From the NCBI GenBank assembly GCA_963932465.1, contig OZ010795.1, positions 471,872,806 to 471,936,805 on the forward strand: a stretch of DNA of 64,000 nucleotides, in the 5' to 3' direction. Below, in pieces: positions 1 through 12,214 of the stretch (its first letter is position 1; each line of letters opens with the position of its first letter). This DNA comes from Maratus speciosus. Its lineage: Eukaryota > Arthropoda > Arachnida > Araneae > Salticidae. The position numbers and the translations under genes were made by a program. Under the pieces are notes generated by a model. The model searched no databases. It was not told the origin of the DNA and worked only from the letters and a program-made list of their open reading frames with translations.

Positions 1-65
1 TCTAAAAATACGAATTTTGTGTTACTGAAGGGTCTATAAATATGAAATTTAGTTGGTAGTTACTT
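1..65. other. Window edge, no feature seen
   Basis: AT-rich sequence before MITE M1. No coding or repeat signature that I can name. Confidence 0.4.
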
Positions 66-313
66 ATAAGGAAAGGGCAGCTGACGTCACTGTTGGTTGA
101 ATCACTGTTGGTTCAGCAAGAAAACCTGTCCGTTCCTTATGACTCCTACATGTACGCATGAGCTAGGGAAATTTGATTGGTCTTCGTTTAACACGTCTCT
201 GATATGATTGGCCTACATCGCCAAAACTATTCCTGCAATGATCTTTATGGCAAAAATATAGCTGGTAGATTGGCTGACGGAAGTGTTTGTTTGTAAACAT
301 GCCCTTTCCTTAT
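66..313 (+). mobile_element. MITE family M1, intact copy
   Basis: The element is bounded by ATAAGGAAAGGGC at the left and GCCCTTTCCTTAT at the right, a perfect 13-bp terminal inverted repeat over 248 bp, and has no coding capacity. Related copies, both split by later insertions, lie at 6269-7942 (minus) and 47093-52285. Superfamily is not assignable from TIR alone. Confidence 0.7.
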
Positions 314-364
314 TAGATATGAATGACATTTGATAAAAAATTGGAAATTTAACAGGTGTAAAAA

Positions 365-1440
365 AGCTCGAAAAGCCTCCTAAAAAGCGTTCTAAATGGC
401 GATTTCTACGCAATCTCAAAAAATATCAAAACGATTTCAAAAGTAATGGTTGCAAATTGGTGGTAATAGAACCTACAGAAACATAAGCTATATTTTATGT
501 CGGTGTCACTACCACCAAAGGGTTGCAGGAGCAAAAAACGTTCTAAATTGCAATTACTGTGAAATTGAGTGGTCTAACATTTTGAAATTTGGCATGGTTT
601 GGCAATTACTTATAAGATGCAAATGCTTTCTAAGAACCGTCGAAAGAAAAATCCAAATTTAAAAGGATGGAGTGAGCAGAAAGCGTTCTAAAAACGTTCT
701 AAATTACGATTTTTATGTAATCTTATGAAATACCAAACCGATTTAATAAAAAAAAAAATAGTTGCAAATCGGTGGTGATAGAATTTGCTCAAACATAAGC
801 TATATGTTATAGCGGTGCCACTTGCAGAAGCAAAAAACGTTCTAAATTGCGATTTCTCTGATATTGAAGAGGCTAGAAAACTTTAAACATGGCATGGCAG
901 TTACTTATAAAATATAAGAACCTCTAAGAACAGTCGAAAATTAATTCGAAATTTTAAAAGGTTGAAGCGAAGGGAGGAAGCCGAAAGCGTTCTAAAAAAG
1001 TCCTAAATTACGATTTCTATACAATCTCAGGAAATAATAAACCGATTACAAAAGTAATGGTTGCAAATCAATGGTAACAGTCTGAGATCCTACGAAGGCT
1101 ATATTTTATGTCTTGTCTGTGCTACTACCACCTGGGTTTGGCAGGAACAACAGACGGTCTAAAAAAGCCTTTAAAAACTTTCTAAATTACGTTTTCTATG
1201 AAATATTAGGAAATACCAAACCGATTTCAAAATTAGTGTTGGCAAATTAATGATGACAGTCTCTGTTTCAATATGGGCATTTTATGTCAGTTTTACTATC
1301 ACCAGAGAGGAGATAGGCCGTTAGACAAGAAGCTTGGAATTTGACATGATGGTTAATTTTAAGATGTAAATGCGTACTGGTACTAAAAACGGTTTAAAAA
1401 AAAACCAAAACTTCAAATTAATACTGAAATGAGCGTGTGA
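365..1440. repeat. Degenerate tandem array, ~305-bp unit
   Basis: The block with the core GCGTTCTAAA and then TACGATTT(T/C)TAT recurs at about 384, 683 and 984, with a shortened copy near 1165. Each unit also carries an ACATAAGCTATAT..TTAT segment and an AACCGATTTxAAAA segment. No open frame is maintained. Confidence 0.7.
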
Positions 1441-1749
1441 AATGAGCATAAAAGCTTCAATATAGTTTTTAAATTATCATTTATTTAGAATTAGTTTTAG
1501 TTCTTCTTATTAATTGAAGTGTTATTTCTGCCTAATGCAGTGTAATAATGAAGTTTAGTCATAGTGTGTCTTAATTAGTAATTTTAGAATTATTCCTAAA
1601 AGTATAATATCTTCTAATACAAATTAGATATTCAAATATCACTTAACATATTTCAGCTATTACGCGCGCAAAGCCACGGTTTTTGCTAGAAAATAATAAA
1701 ACTTGTCAACGTCTCACTTAATTTGCCTCGATGTGAGAGTGCCGGAATT
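1441..1749. other. Unassigned AT-rich spacer
   Basis: I see no gene, TIR or tandem structure between the array and MITE M2. Confidence 0.4.
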
Positions 1750-2051
1750 ATAGCGCCTAGAATATATAGTGTGGAAATTGGCTATCCCTGTAATACTTAA
1801 AGAAGTGCTAAAATATTGTATCCCTTAAATGTGCAAAGATGTTGCTGAAATATACAGATCGCAGCGACATCTGCAGGATACTTTCTACAACTGCAAGATA
1901 CTGCTAGTCTACACAATGTAAAACGAAAATCCCGCAGATGTCGCTGCGATCGACACTTGGGATTTTAGTAGTATCGTTGCACATTTAAGGGATAAAAAAA
2001 TTTAGCGTTGTTTGGATAGCATATTTCCACACTAGGTATTCTAGACGCTGC
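1750..2051 (+). mobile_element. MITE family M2, copy A
   Basis: The ends read TATAGCGCCTAGAATATATAG and, inverted, AGCGTCTAGAATACCTAG. Inside is a second inverted pair, GATCGCAGCGACATCTGC facing GCAGATGTCGCTGCGATC, so the whole element can fold. Flanks GCCGGAAT and CCCGGAAT look like an 8-bp target duplication with one mismatch. Non-coding. Confidence 0.7.
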
Positions 2052-2106
2052 ACCCGGAATATGGCATATGCCGGTGTCTCAACCAATCACAAATACCATA
2101 TGTAAT

Positions 2107-2332
2107 GGAGGATATTCCAAATCTGGGTTCGAGGTTGAAAAAAGTCAAGTGATACCGGTAATTTACCCAAGGAACTTCTAACTGATAAGAAGGGAAGATA
2201 CTACTGCTTTGCCTCATGAGCTGCTTAATTGGCTAGCGGGGATTTACATTACACGTCTACGGAGCCTTCCCTTCTTTACGCTAGAAGTTTTTACCTTGAC
2301 CACGTGGTCAAAACGTAGATGGAATATCCTCC
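2107..2332. mobile_element. MITE family M4, copy 1
   Basis: Termini GGAGGATATTCC and GGAATATCCTCC form a perfect 12-bp inverted repeat. Internal blocks, including CCACGTGGTCAA and AGAAGGGAAG, recur in inverted order in the copy at 52528-52753. 226 bp, non-coding. Confidence 0.65.
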
Positions 2333-5300
2333 ATTGGTTGACAACAATTCAGGACAAAAGTAAATAGGCAAGCACCGCGGCGAGTCTGCCATTATCGCCA
2401 AGCTAATGCTTTTTAACTTCTTCAGTGGAATATCGCTTAGTCTGGAATATACCTATGCCATAGTTTTGACAAAAGAGTCTTTCTAAGCATAATCTGAGCA
2501 TACGCCCTGTGCGTATGTCGCCAGTTCTCATATGGAAGAATCCTACTTTTATTGTCTTAAACGTGGCATTTATTTACATTATAGAATCTATTCTTACTGT
2601 GTGAAAACTTGGCACAATAACGGCAAGAATCCAGATAGATTTTTAGAATTTTGCAAAATGCAAATAACCAATCAAAAGCCTTCATTTTGTTTATCTTTCC
2701 CAATTTCACAAATAATGCAGATTTCGAATTAGTTAGTGTAGTTTCTTAAAATTGCGAAAACCGACTATAATCACCAACCAGCAAAATAAATCTTGGCTTT
2801 TCCAAATTACAGAAATCTTCCTGGATCAAGGCCATATATGTATAATTTTTATAATCGATTGTCTGATAACTTTGTTGATATGTACATTTCTGAGCACGGT
2901 GGTGGTTTCTGCATAAACGAAAATAAATAGAGCACCTTAAAATCATTTAAGCACTTGAGGAGAAAACACTTGCAGCACTTTTAAACGTAACTGTTTGTAT
3001 TATTTTACGATGTATTGCCTTTGTGGAAGTAAGTTTTACTATTATTTTGTAGTTAAAGGTAATTTGATAAATACCGTATTTGAACTAAATAAATTAAATT
3101 TCAAGTATATTTTTATTGTAAAAGATTTGTAATTTAATGGAAGGGTATTTGGGAGGTAGATATAAAGAAAAGAATTCTGCAAAGGGTTTTCTGGACTGGG
3201 TACACATATGGGTTGATTACAGTCTAGGCAAACTTCCACCACTTGGTTTTTCTTAATTATGAAAACCGATTTTCGCCTCATAAATTGCAGAATTGAGATT
3301 AAATAAGGCAACTTTTTCTTTTCGTAAAAATTGGGGTACGTTTGTCTAGGTAGTTTACCTAAGGCGGCAATCTGGCCTGGATACATTGTTTAGTTTTGGG
3401 ATATTTAACGTTATACATCGTTATGTATACATCTATAAAAGAACTCTGAATAAAAGCGACATAAATTCATGGGAACAGCGAGATACTTTGACACGTGTGT
3501 AACTATGATTGAATTCAATTGTCCAATTAAAGTTATGTCATTTAGATGTAGCCAATATAACAATTTGGTTATTTATCAAAGTCGCTGGAAACCAATACCA
3601 CATTGGCACATGTATTTAACAAGTTTTAAGCCAAAAATTTTCACGTTTTAAACTTTTTGCATTCTGGGCGCCTTGTATAATGTATTTGCATGTAAAGTGT
3701 AAATTTTGAAAATATCAAAGTAGCGTTACGTTTTTATTAGGTCACTCGTGCCCAAAGAAAAATAGATAGAATATTATGGGGTCTGTGATAAAGATATTAG
3801 TTTTTCGAGAAGGATTTCCTTAAACTATTTCTCATTAAGACATAAAAGAATGAGATAAGTAGACAATACCTCTTTATTTTCGGGACTTCCAAATTTTATT
3901 TGGAAATTTTTCGTAAAGCTGATATTTAAAATCTATTTTGACATTGTTATAAATTATAATCTGTATTTTGTACTTTTTGAGTAAGATAAGATTAAACAAG
4001 ATATGGTATATTTATATATTTATATCACCATCTAGGGTATAGACACTTAATTTTCTCCTGACAATATAGGAAGGGGTCTCAAATGAATATCGGGCCTTTG
4101 CTCTTTAGGCTTCTCGGGGCCCTACTCATATTCTTGAATTATGTATGTATTCAGCTTCCGCCCTTTCCTTTCCTTTCGTTTTTTTTAAAGCAGTAATAGT
4201 TGTTTTGAATGGCTCCGATTATAAACTGCGTACTTATTTCAGAATAACTTGCCAATCAAATGTTGTGAATAGGAACGGCGGACTGAATAGAAACATTAAA
4301 AAATGACCAAAACAAGTCTTGAAATATATACTTCTAAAAATCAGTTTTTAAAATTTTTTGGTCAATTCTCTAAAATAAGTTTAGAAATTGAATTTTAGGT
4401 TTGTTACATCACTCGCTGCTTTCTTACTTATAAGATTGTAAGCATCAACATAAAGCAGATGTTTGACTTATCCGAAACTGTTACTGTAAATACAAAACAA
4501 CTGTTAATGCAGGTTTAAGTTTGCTAATATTTGTTCCGTATAGGTTAGATAACTCCGTATTAGTTCTATTTTTATTGAACAGTTATGTAAACAATGTCCT
4601 TTCAACTATGCGATGTCATAGAATTTTAATATGTAGTGTGTAAACGAATACGGTATTTTTTGTGTTGAGGTATTTATTTTTGTATTGAAAAATTGACTCC
4701 TACATAAATGTGAAAACATCTTTACATTTAAAGACCATCCTAAGCTTCAAAAATAACCTTTTTAGTAATTTTTGTATTGGGTCAAGAAAGCTTTCTCTTC
4801 ATGGAAATTTTTGGTTATACTAGTTTTTGCATGCGGCTCTGTCTCATAGAACATAAGTTTTGCAATTCGGAATGCAAATTTTACATAACTTTTTAATTTG
4901 CATAATTTATGTATCTAATGGCGAAACTTCCATCAAAATCCGTTCAGTAGAGCTTTCTCTTACAAGCTAATTTTCATAATCTGGCTCATTTAAGGCTGTT
5001 CTCTATTGCTCTGCTCAACAAGCGCAAAAAATTGACACATTTACAAATTCATTTTTTAACGAAAAGATATAAAATTAGGCCTGATTATGGAAGCAATTTG
5101 GAATGTTTTACTTTTTTTGATCAATAAATTACCTGTTGAGGTATAAGTGATTTTGATCGCGACAAACACGTTTTTCGCCCTTTCTTGAGTCGTTATTTTC
5201 CTTTCGCGTGGAAATTCGGTTCAAAACGCCCACTTCGACACTACTTTCTGGAAGATGTATTGCGTTTGCAAGAAAACGAAAAAAAAACAGCTCTATTCCA

Positions 5301-5390
5301 TATTTTCTGAACACCTGCTAGTTTCATCCTTTTCCGAACAAAAATGAATTAAAACTTGTCATAAAGTTGCCCTTTTGGATTTGAGAACAG
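2333..5390. other. Unassigned AT-rich region
   Basis: About 3 kb without a convincing gene. A 114-codon minus-strand frame (3042-3386) contains a CLDCNQPIC motif but has no recognisable domain or splice context, so it is not called. No TIR or tandem structure was recognised. Confidence 0.4.
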
Positions 5391-5391
5391 C

Positions 5392-6040
5392 CTTATAGAA
5401 CTTTCTCCATAGTTCTATAAGTAACGTAGAACGATGTATTATCCTCACTAAAAAAAATAATCTAGGTAATTGGCCCAAAAATCTGTAGGTAATTGGCCCA
5501 TTTCTGCAGAAATTTTTAAGAGTATCTTAGAAAATTCAGATTTTTTTTTTTTTTAAGGTAAAACTAAATCTTCAAATTTTCTACAGATTTCTGTAGAATT
5601 TTTGGAGAAAGTGGAGATTTCTTCTGATAATCTTAAGATTATTTTTGGTGGGGATGCAAGTCCCATTTAAAAAAATTATCATAGTGAGCTATAAATGTTT
5701 GAATTTAAACTTCAATTTGCATTTGATACATATAGTAGATGGAACTTTCTCCCATAGCTCTGAAACTCAGTAACATAGAACGATGTGTTATACACTAAAA
5801 CCTTCTCCCAAAAATTACTTAACTGCCAATGGAAGTCCCATAAAATCAGTTTCGCAGAACGTGAGTTATGCGCGTTCGGATCGAAATAGTTTACATAATC
5901 CGTTTGACCTAAATATATAATTTCCTCCCATAGATCTGCAACTAAGAAACGTAGAAAGATATTATACACTAAAACCTTGCCACAGAAATTACCTAACTGG
6001 CAATGTGCAAGTCTTATGTGAAATTACTTTGTGGAACTCT
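5392..6040. repeat. Imperfect repeats, ~180-bp spacing
   Basis: A block of the form (C)TTTCTCCCATAG.TCT..AACTxAG.AACGTAGAA.GAT.TTAT occurs at about 5399, 5747 and 5928. The spacing fits a ~180-bp unit with one decayed copy between the first two. The last two are followed by ACACTAAAACCTT. Confidence 0.5.
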
Positions 6041-6139
6041 AATTCGGCGGTCAGAGATCTTAAATATCCAGTCTGAGGGAGGTATTGGGCTCCGGCCGGT
6101 GTGCGCCCGAGCTTGCTCCTTTTTCTGTAGACTCGGGTC

Positions 6140-6170
6140 GCAAATAAAGACATGCCATGTCTTTATTTGC
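6140..6170. other. Perfect short hairpin
   Basis: Fifteen-base arms (GCAAATAAAGACATG and its exact complement) are separated by a single C. Function is unknown. Confidence 0.55.
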
Positions 6171-6472
6171 AAGTCAACAATTGTTCTTTTGGACCTTCAA
6201 CAGACTTTGAATGGAATTTCTTTCCTTAGTACCCACACATTTATTTTTGATTTTACCCATACTTTGTACGTGGAAAGGCCATGTTTACAAACACTTCCGT
6301 CAACCAATCTACCACTACATTGTCGATGCTATCACTGCAGGAATCGCGATGGAGATGTAGGCCAATCATATCATAGACCTTTTAAAATGTAGACCAATCA
6401 AATTGTCGAATTCATGTGTACAGCAGGAGTAATAAAGAACGAACCGATGATTCTTCCTAAGTACCCAACAGT

Positions 6473-7901
6473 GAGCACGCTCACGGACCGCACTCTGGGT
6501 TCCCCAGGTTTCCCCGTGGGGAACCCGAAGCGTTCAGAGCCGGCATCACTAGAGTTGCAAATGGTGGAAAAAAACCGGGTTTATTCCCGGGAATAAACCG
6601 GGTTTTTTGGGAGGGAAATTTTGAAAATTCCCGGGAATTTTCAGAGAATTTTAAGCATGGAATTTTTTTATTTATTTTTTTTTTTTTTCAATTTTTGTCA
6701 ATGTAAGTACTAAGCAATATATTTTTTTTTTTAGAAAATAAAAATTTAGCAAATGAAACAAATAAAATAGCTATAGAAAAATAGCACAGTTTACATGAAA
6801 ACTAACGAAATAGATTTATAGCTGCAGAAATATTAAATAAGAGTTATTAAAATATCATAAGTAATTTAATATTTTAAGTTAAGTAGAAAGTGAGAGAGCT
6901 AGATGAGATTCATCTTGCCTGATATGAAAATAAAACATTTTGCCAAATTATCCAATGTAAACAAAAAAATAAAATAAACAAAGGTGAGGGAAATCAATGA
7001 AAAAATACAATATAATTAACAAGAAAATAAATATGCTTGAATAGTAGATATAACAGCAAAAAGAAATTAAATAATTTTAATTTTTAAAGAAACATTTTAA
7101 TCATCACTAATAAAGCTAATCAGTTTTAAGAAATTAAACTTAGAGCTCACTTCTCTAAACGGTAACTGAAATTTCTTTTAAAATAAAAATTTCAAATTGA
7201 AAAAATGATTAGCTTTGTTTACTTTCAAAACTCCTTCAAAATTTCCAATATTCCCCAAAATTCCGGGTTAATTCCCGCCCCTAAAAATCTGCGGGTTTTT
7301 TGCAACTCTAGGCATCACGTGACTTTTTCAGTTTCCCGCAGCGTTCAGAGCCGGAGATTACCCGGATTTCGAGGAACCCACATTACCTGAAAAATTTTCT
7401 TGGGTAAAGTGATCACGTGGTTGGGAAATCTGATTTGTTTACCATTTTATAGCTTAACTGTGACTGTTAATCGGAATCACTGTTTTGATCAGTTTTATCG
7501 CACATTGTTTGTTTTTTCATATTACAAAAATAATAAAAACAATTCTGGTCTAAGTGTAACTTTTAGATAAGTTAGAAGATAAATGTAAATTTTGCCTATG
7601 ACAAATCTCCGATTCAGCCTAAAATGGCTAGCAAAACCTGTGATACATATTTGTTGCGATAGTATTCCACATAAAAATTAACTTTTGGAACAGTTTCCCA
7701 TTTAAAAAAAGTGACAATTGAATCTCTTTGCACTCTCGAAAGTGCAGCTGCCGCCATGTTTGTAAATGTAAATAAAAAAAATCCCGCAACTTTACCCGAA
7801 AGCGTTCAGAGCCGTTTTTACCCAACCTTACACCGAGAAACCAGTATGACATCATTCCCCATTTTTCCCGGTTACCCGTGTTTCGGTCTCTGAACGCGCT
7901 C
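6473..7901. mobile_element. DNA transposon X with 3-bp target duplication
   Basis: Ends are GAGCACGCTCACGGACCG and, inverted, GAGCGCGTTCAGAGACCG. AGT lies directly outside each end, and comparison with the intact M1 copy (CAGTGATTC) supports a 3-bp duplication. The 13-mer GCGTTCAGAGCCG recurs at 6530, 7341 and 7802, with an inverted variant in the right TIR at about 7884, like subterminal transposase-binding repeats. No transposase frame is seen. A hAT (6550-7310) is inserted in it. Superfamily is uncertain. Confidence 0.65.
6550..7310. mobile_element. hAT-type non-autonomous element
   Basis: Termini TAGAGTTGCAAA and TTTGCAACTCTA are flanked on both sides by the identical octamer GGCATCAC (6542-6549 and 7311-7318). 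An 8-bp duplication with this TIR type is the hAT signature. The subterminal regions are rich in CCCGGG/CCGGGTT motifs. 761 bp, no transposase. Confidence 0.9.
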
Positions 7902-7942
7902 AGTAATTCAACCCACAGTGACGCCAGCTACCCTTTCCTTAT

Positions 7943-8693
7943 ATAGAAAAGAAGTTGATCTTAAAAATCTTTTTAATAGGCGAGATCTAAGAATGCTATT
8001 TTGCACCTTTTCACAGAATTCAGATTTATAGGATCTTGCTTAACTTTTAAACTACGAGAAACGAACATTTCTGAAATCTACACTTGTTTTTCTGTAGGAT
8101 TATTTAAATGTCTGGATATATCTTTTCTTTTTTAAATTGAGTACTTTAATAATTATTGAAATATATTGCTCAGAATGCCAGTCTTTGAAGAAATTCATGT
8201 ATTAAAAGAGAGCAGATAAAAGATTTTGTTGTTACTACTTCCAAACATAAGCCCCTCTCTCCCCCCTCCCCCCCAAAAAAACAAACAAAACAAAGCTGTT
8301 CCTTTTCCTTCCTGAATTGAAAGTTTAAAATTTCAAATCTTCATTTTTGACAGCTTATAACTCAAAAGACAATGCTATTAATAAGTGAATTTGAAACAAA
8401 AGCCCTCTCTGTGTATGTCTTTCTTGTCTTTGAGTATCTTAAAATCTGAAGAATGTCGGCCACGAAGCAAAATAACATTTAGAAATAACTCATTTTATTA
8501 AAAATTTTCTGGATTTATTTAAAGAAATACTCTGTAAATCCACTGTACTTTTGTGTTAGAGATAAGATTTTTAAGATTAGATTCCCGTATCAGGTTATTG
8601 AAAACACCAAGTTAACACATTTATCACTATGTTCATACCTTAATAGCCTATGAAATCTTTCTGAGCACTTTAATGAATTATCAGTCACTAAAA
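7943..8693. other. Unassigned spacer
   Basis: AT-rich, with a short C-run near 8260. No gene or repeat recognised. Confidence 0.4.
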
Positions 8694-8695
8694 TA

Positions 8696-9470
8696 CAGTC
8701 GTGGGGAGCGAAAAAAAAAAGTAAACACCTCTACTAACTCTGAAACTAATTATAATAGTAAAAAGTTACTGGTACCAATCGACTGAAAATATTCTACTTT
8801 TAAATGATGTATATAAAATTTGCTTGAGGCATCTGCAAATCAAAACCAGACCAAACTTTTTTTTTTTTTTTCACTGGTAACAACCAACTTTGACAATATA
8901 TTTTAATCTTCGGTTCAAACAATGACTGAAAATGACATTTCAAGTCATTTGGATAAGTTTTTGTATTATAAGTATTTAAAATTTAGAGCTTCAAATGTTA
9001 AGTTACATTTTCAGTTTCGTTGATCTCCTGAAATTGCAATCCTAATATAAATATATATATATATATATACTATAATACTAACAAACCCAAACATAAATAC
9101 ATTGAATTTGTAACTTTAAATTTTATATGAATTATTAAATTTAATATTCGAAAAAAAATATGAATTGCAACATGCAACTTATTTGTTCTACTTTATGAAA
9201 ATTTCAAAATTTTCTTCCAAGTAGTTTTCAAATTGATAAAAAAAAAAAAAATGGTTTAAGATGTGCATCTATGGTGTGCATAATTTGAAAAAATGTTACT
9301 CATTTTATTGAAACATTTGGGCTGGCAATAGCCGAAACATATTGAGGGTCATATTGGCAAGAAGTAATACATTAACAGAACGGAGTCTTTCTGCAGCATT
9401 TCACCTATCGAGTACCGAATTTGGATGCAGCCCCTAAAATATGCTCATTTTAAAATTTTCTCTAGAATGG
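8696..9470 (-). mobile_element. Long-TIR Tc1/mariner-like element, left piece
   Basis: Starts TA|CAGTCGTGG, followed by a poly-A-rich stretch and GTAAACACCTCTACTAACTC, the terminus shared with 15896-16962 and 60793-62997. The interior matches those copies up to the GGATGCAGCCCCTAAAATA block near 9425. It lacks its partner end here. The piece at 13446-14027 overlaps it in content, so the two are probably different copies. Confidence 0.6.
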
Positions 9471-9734
9471 GACAGTAGGTTTTTCTGTGTGTATCTTTCT
9501 AAACGTTTCATCAACCATACATTAGATTGGGAATTCTTACGTCCTACCGTTTGCTTAATCTTCAGTTGAAAAAAGTTGCTGACCTGCATAAGTTTTCAAT
9601 TGTGTATATATAAAAAAAGATTATGAAGAAAATTTACTTTGATTCTTGAAATATACTTATGTTTTCTGTATATCAATTACTTGTTTATGCTTGGATGTAA
9701 GTTTCGATATTTATGTAACATTATACTGTACACT

Positions 9735-11253
9735 ATATAGCCATTAATGACCGGCAACTTTCAATTTTAGACATTTTGTCGAATATTTAGAAATATACTT
9801 GACACATTCTTCCGGAATTTCAGGATTGAAAAGAACAGATATGACCTCATATTTAGCAATGTCGATTTGATAAGTGGGGCAATTAAAGGGCCAAACAAAA
9901 ATCAAAGAGAAAAAATACTTGGGATCACCCTGTAAAATAAAATGCACGAAATGATCTACCGCTACCGAATATAAACAGACATTGTGCATGTGTTCTTTCG
10001 TGTAAGAATAGCACGTATATTAATAGATATAACGATTTATTTAAAAAAATTAAAAAATCCTTGCATGTTTTTTGCTTTTAACATGCAGGGTTTTCAAGCA
10101 AATTTAACGCCGGTTTCAGAAAAATTGACAAAATATAGTAGAAACAATATAGTGCAATTGGAATATAAATATTTTAGGAAATGTGAGCAGTTGTATGAAA
10201 TAATTTTTATCTACGCATGCGCGAACGATAACAAGGATCATTTTACATAATTTAAGTCAACTCTATGGAGCAACTTATTAAAAAAAAAAAAAAAAACAGT
10301 CAAATATCGTAAAAATTCAGGATATCGGCGTTAAAGTGAGCAAATTTTTAGTTGTTCTCTAACAGCAGCTGAATAAGGGATTTTACACAAATTGTCATTT
10401 TCTATTAACTGACTTTCAGAAAAAAGTTAGTATTTAGTGAGTATCAATGAGTAGATTTGGAAAAAATGCTTCGATTTTTATACTTCTTTTGATCATGGTA
10501 TAGGGTCGTTCTGGTGGTTATCCAAGAACTAAAGCATCAAGAAAAAATGAAAATTAAAAAAAATTAAAAATTAAAAATGACAATTTGTGGAAAATCCCTT
10601 ATCATTCAGCTGCTTTTAGAAAACAACTAAAAATTTGCTCACACTAATGCCGCTATCTTTCTGAATTTTTACGATATTTGACTAGATTTTTTTTTTAATA
10701 AGTTGCGCCATAGAGTTGTCTATTAAATTATGTAAAATGATCCTTGTTATCGTTCGCGCATGCGCAGATAAAAATTTCATAACTGCTCATATTTCCTAAA
10801 ATATTTAATATTTATATTCCAATTGCACTATATTGTTTCTACTATATTTCTTCAATTTTTCTGAAAACGGAGTTAAATTTGGTTGAAAACCTTGGATGTT
10901 ATAAACAAAAAAACATGCAAGAATTTTATTTTTTTAAATAAATCGCTATATCTCTATCAATATACATGCTATTCTTACACAAAAGAATACACATATTGCA
11001 AAATGTCTATTTATATTCGGTAGTGGTAGATCATTTCGTGCATTTTTTATATTACAGGGTGATCCCATGTATTTTTTTTTTTTTTTTTTTTTTGGCCCCC
11101 TAATTGTCCCACTTATCAAATCGACATTGAAAAGAACATATATGACCTCATATTTAGCAATCTTGAAATTCCGGAAGAATCTGTCAAGTATATTTCTAAA
11201 TATTCGTCAAAATGTCTAAAATTGAAAATTGCCGGTCATTAATGGCAATATAG
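9735..11253. mobile_element. 1.5-kb foldback element
   Basis: The left arm (about 9735-10400) and right arm (about 10567-11253) are inverted copies. The ends read TATATAGCCATTAATGACCG and CGGTCATTAATGGCAATATA. Arms of ~665 bp differ by scattered substitutions and indels, including a poly-T at 11080. The ~165-bp spacer has no recognised feature. Open frames in the arms are shadows of each other. Confidence 0.75.
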
Positions 11254-12200
11254 CGTATATTATCTATAGTTTAAACTGAGCCTAAAAGTAGAATTTATTG
11301 TTTATAAAGAAAGTTTAACATAAAAGAAGGTAGTGGGGAAGAATATGACAAGCCCTTTTCCTTTTTAATAATTTGAATGTAAATTGATAATATGAAAATA
11401 TTAAGAGGGTAGTATATTAATTTTAATATTGATAATATATTCATTTACTTCAACATGTAAACTGATTTTTTGTCATCTGTAACTGACAATCCTGAATTTT
11501 CCTCCCAGTGATAAAGATACCGGAATTTAATATTGTAGCACTGTCATTATCAATCGACAATCTTTGTTAGACTGCACAAGTATGGTGTTTTACAGGAATA
11601 TATCTTTAAATAAATGGTGGTCGATAAAAAAAAAGGGGGGGGGGACATTTCTTCTAAGCCAATTTTACTTAATTTTCATTTAAAAATATAAAATCATTGC
11701 ACATCTTTTTAGGTATATTTAAGGCTATTATCACTGACCAGGGAAACGCTGGACGGGTCAGCTAATAAAAATATATAAAGTCCGTACTGCTCTCTTCCCA
11801 TTCATGAGATTTGTTTTTTCAAAAACTGTCATTTTGATCAATATTTTAGTGATATTTTATATTAATCTAAAAAGAAAGAAAAAATCGCAATATTTACATG
11901 ATCTGATGTAGAAAAGTGCGTAGGTTTAGGAATTTTTTGAAAATTTCCATTATATCTTGATTGTCAAAGATTTAAAGCTTTTGAATTTCGGAAAATCTGT
12001 TTTCGACTCCCCTCTAACCCCCAAAGATTTTTAAGTTAATTAAAATCCATTTTCGTAAAAGCTCTTTCCTATGGTTTCCACACGCAAAGTATGGAAAATT
12101 TCAAATTGCCCGCAACCTATATTATTGAAATTTTGTGGAATGACCCTTTTTACAAAATAAGTTATTATACATTTTACTAATAGCCCAGTGGTAGGGGAGC
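11254..12200. other. Unassigned region with a possible Helitron-type 3' end
   Basis: CCAGGGAAACGCTGG followed by ACGGGTCAGCTAA|T at about 11738-11766 resembles a Helitron 3' end (hairpin, then CTRR before T), but no matching 5' end is established. A G-run occurs at 11635. No gene seen. Confidence 0.25.
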
Positions 12201-12214
12201 AAAAAAAGGCCGAA

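Larger units (their letters stand above)
6269..7942 (-). mobile_element. MITE M1 copy, interrupted
   Basis: The plus strand from about 6271 (GGAAAGGCCATGTTTACAAA) to 6472 and from 7902 to 7942 (CAGTGACGCCAGC..CCCTTTCCTTAT) matches the intact copy at 66-313 in reverse. The two halves are separated by element X (6473-7901). Confidence 0.65.

Noticed and set aside
365..1440. CRISPR-like array
   Set aside because: Units are ~305 bp, diverged throughout, and the genome is eukaryotic.
3042..3386. 114-codon minus-strand frame with CLDCNQPIC
   Set aside because: The CxxCxxxxC pattern is suggestive of a piggyBac-type tail, but no other family residues, upstream frame or TTAA ends support it.
6003..6392. 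129-codon open frame as a gene
   Set aside because: It overlaps the short hairpin and the M1 MITE and has no domain or splice context.
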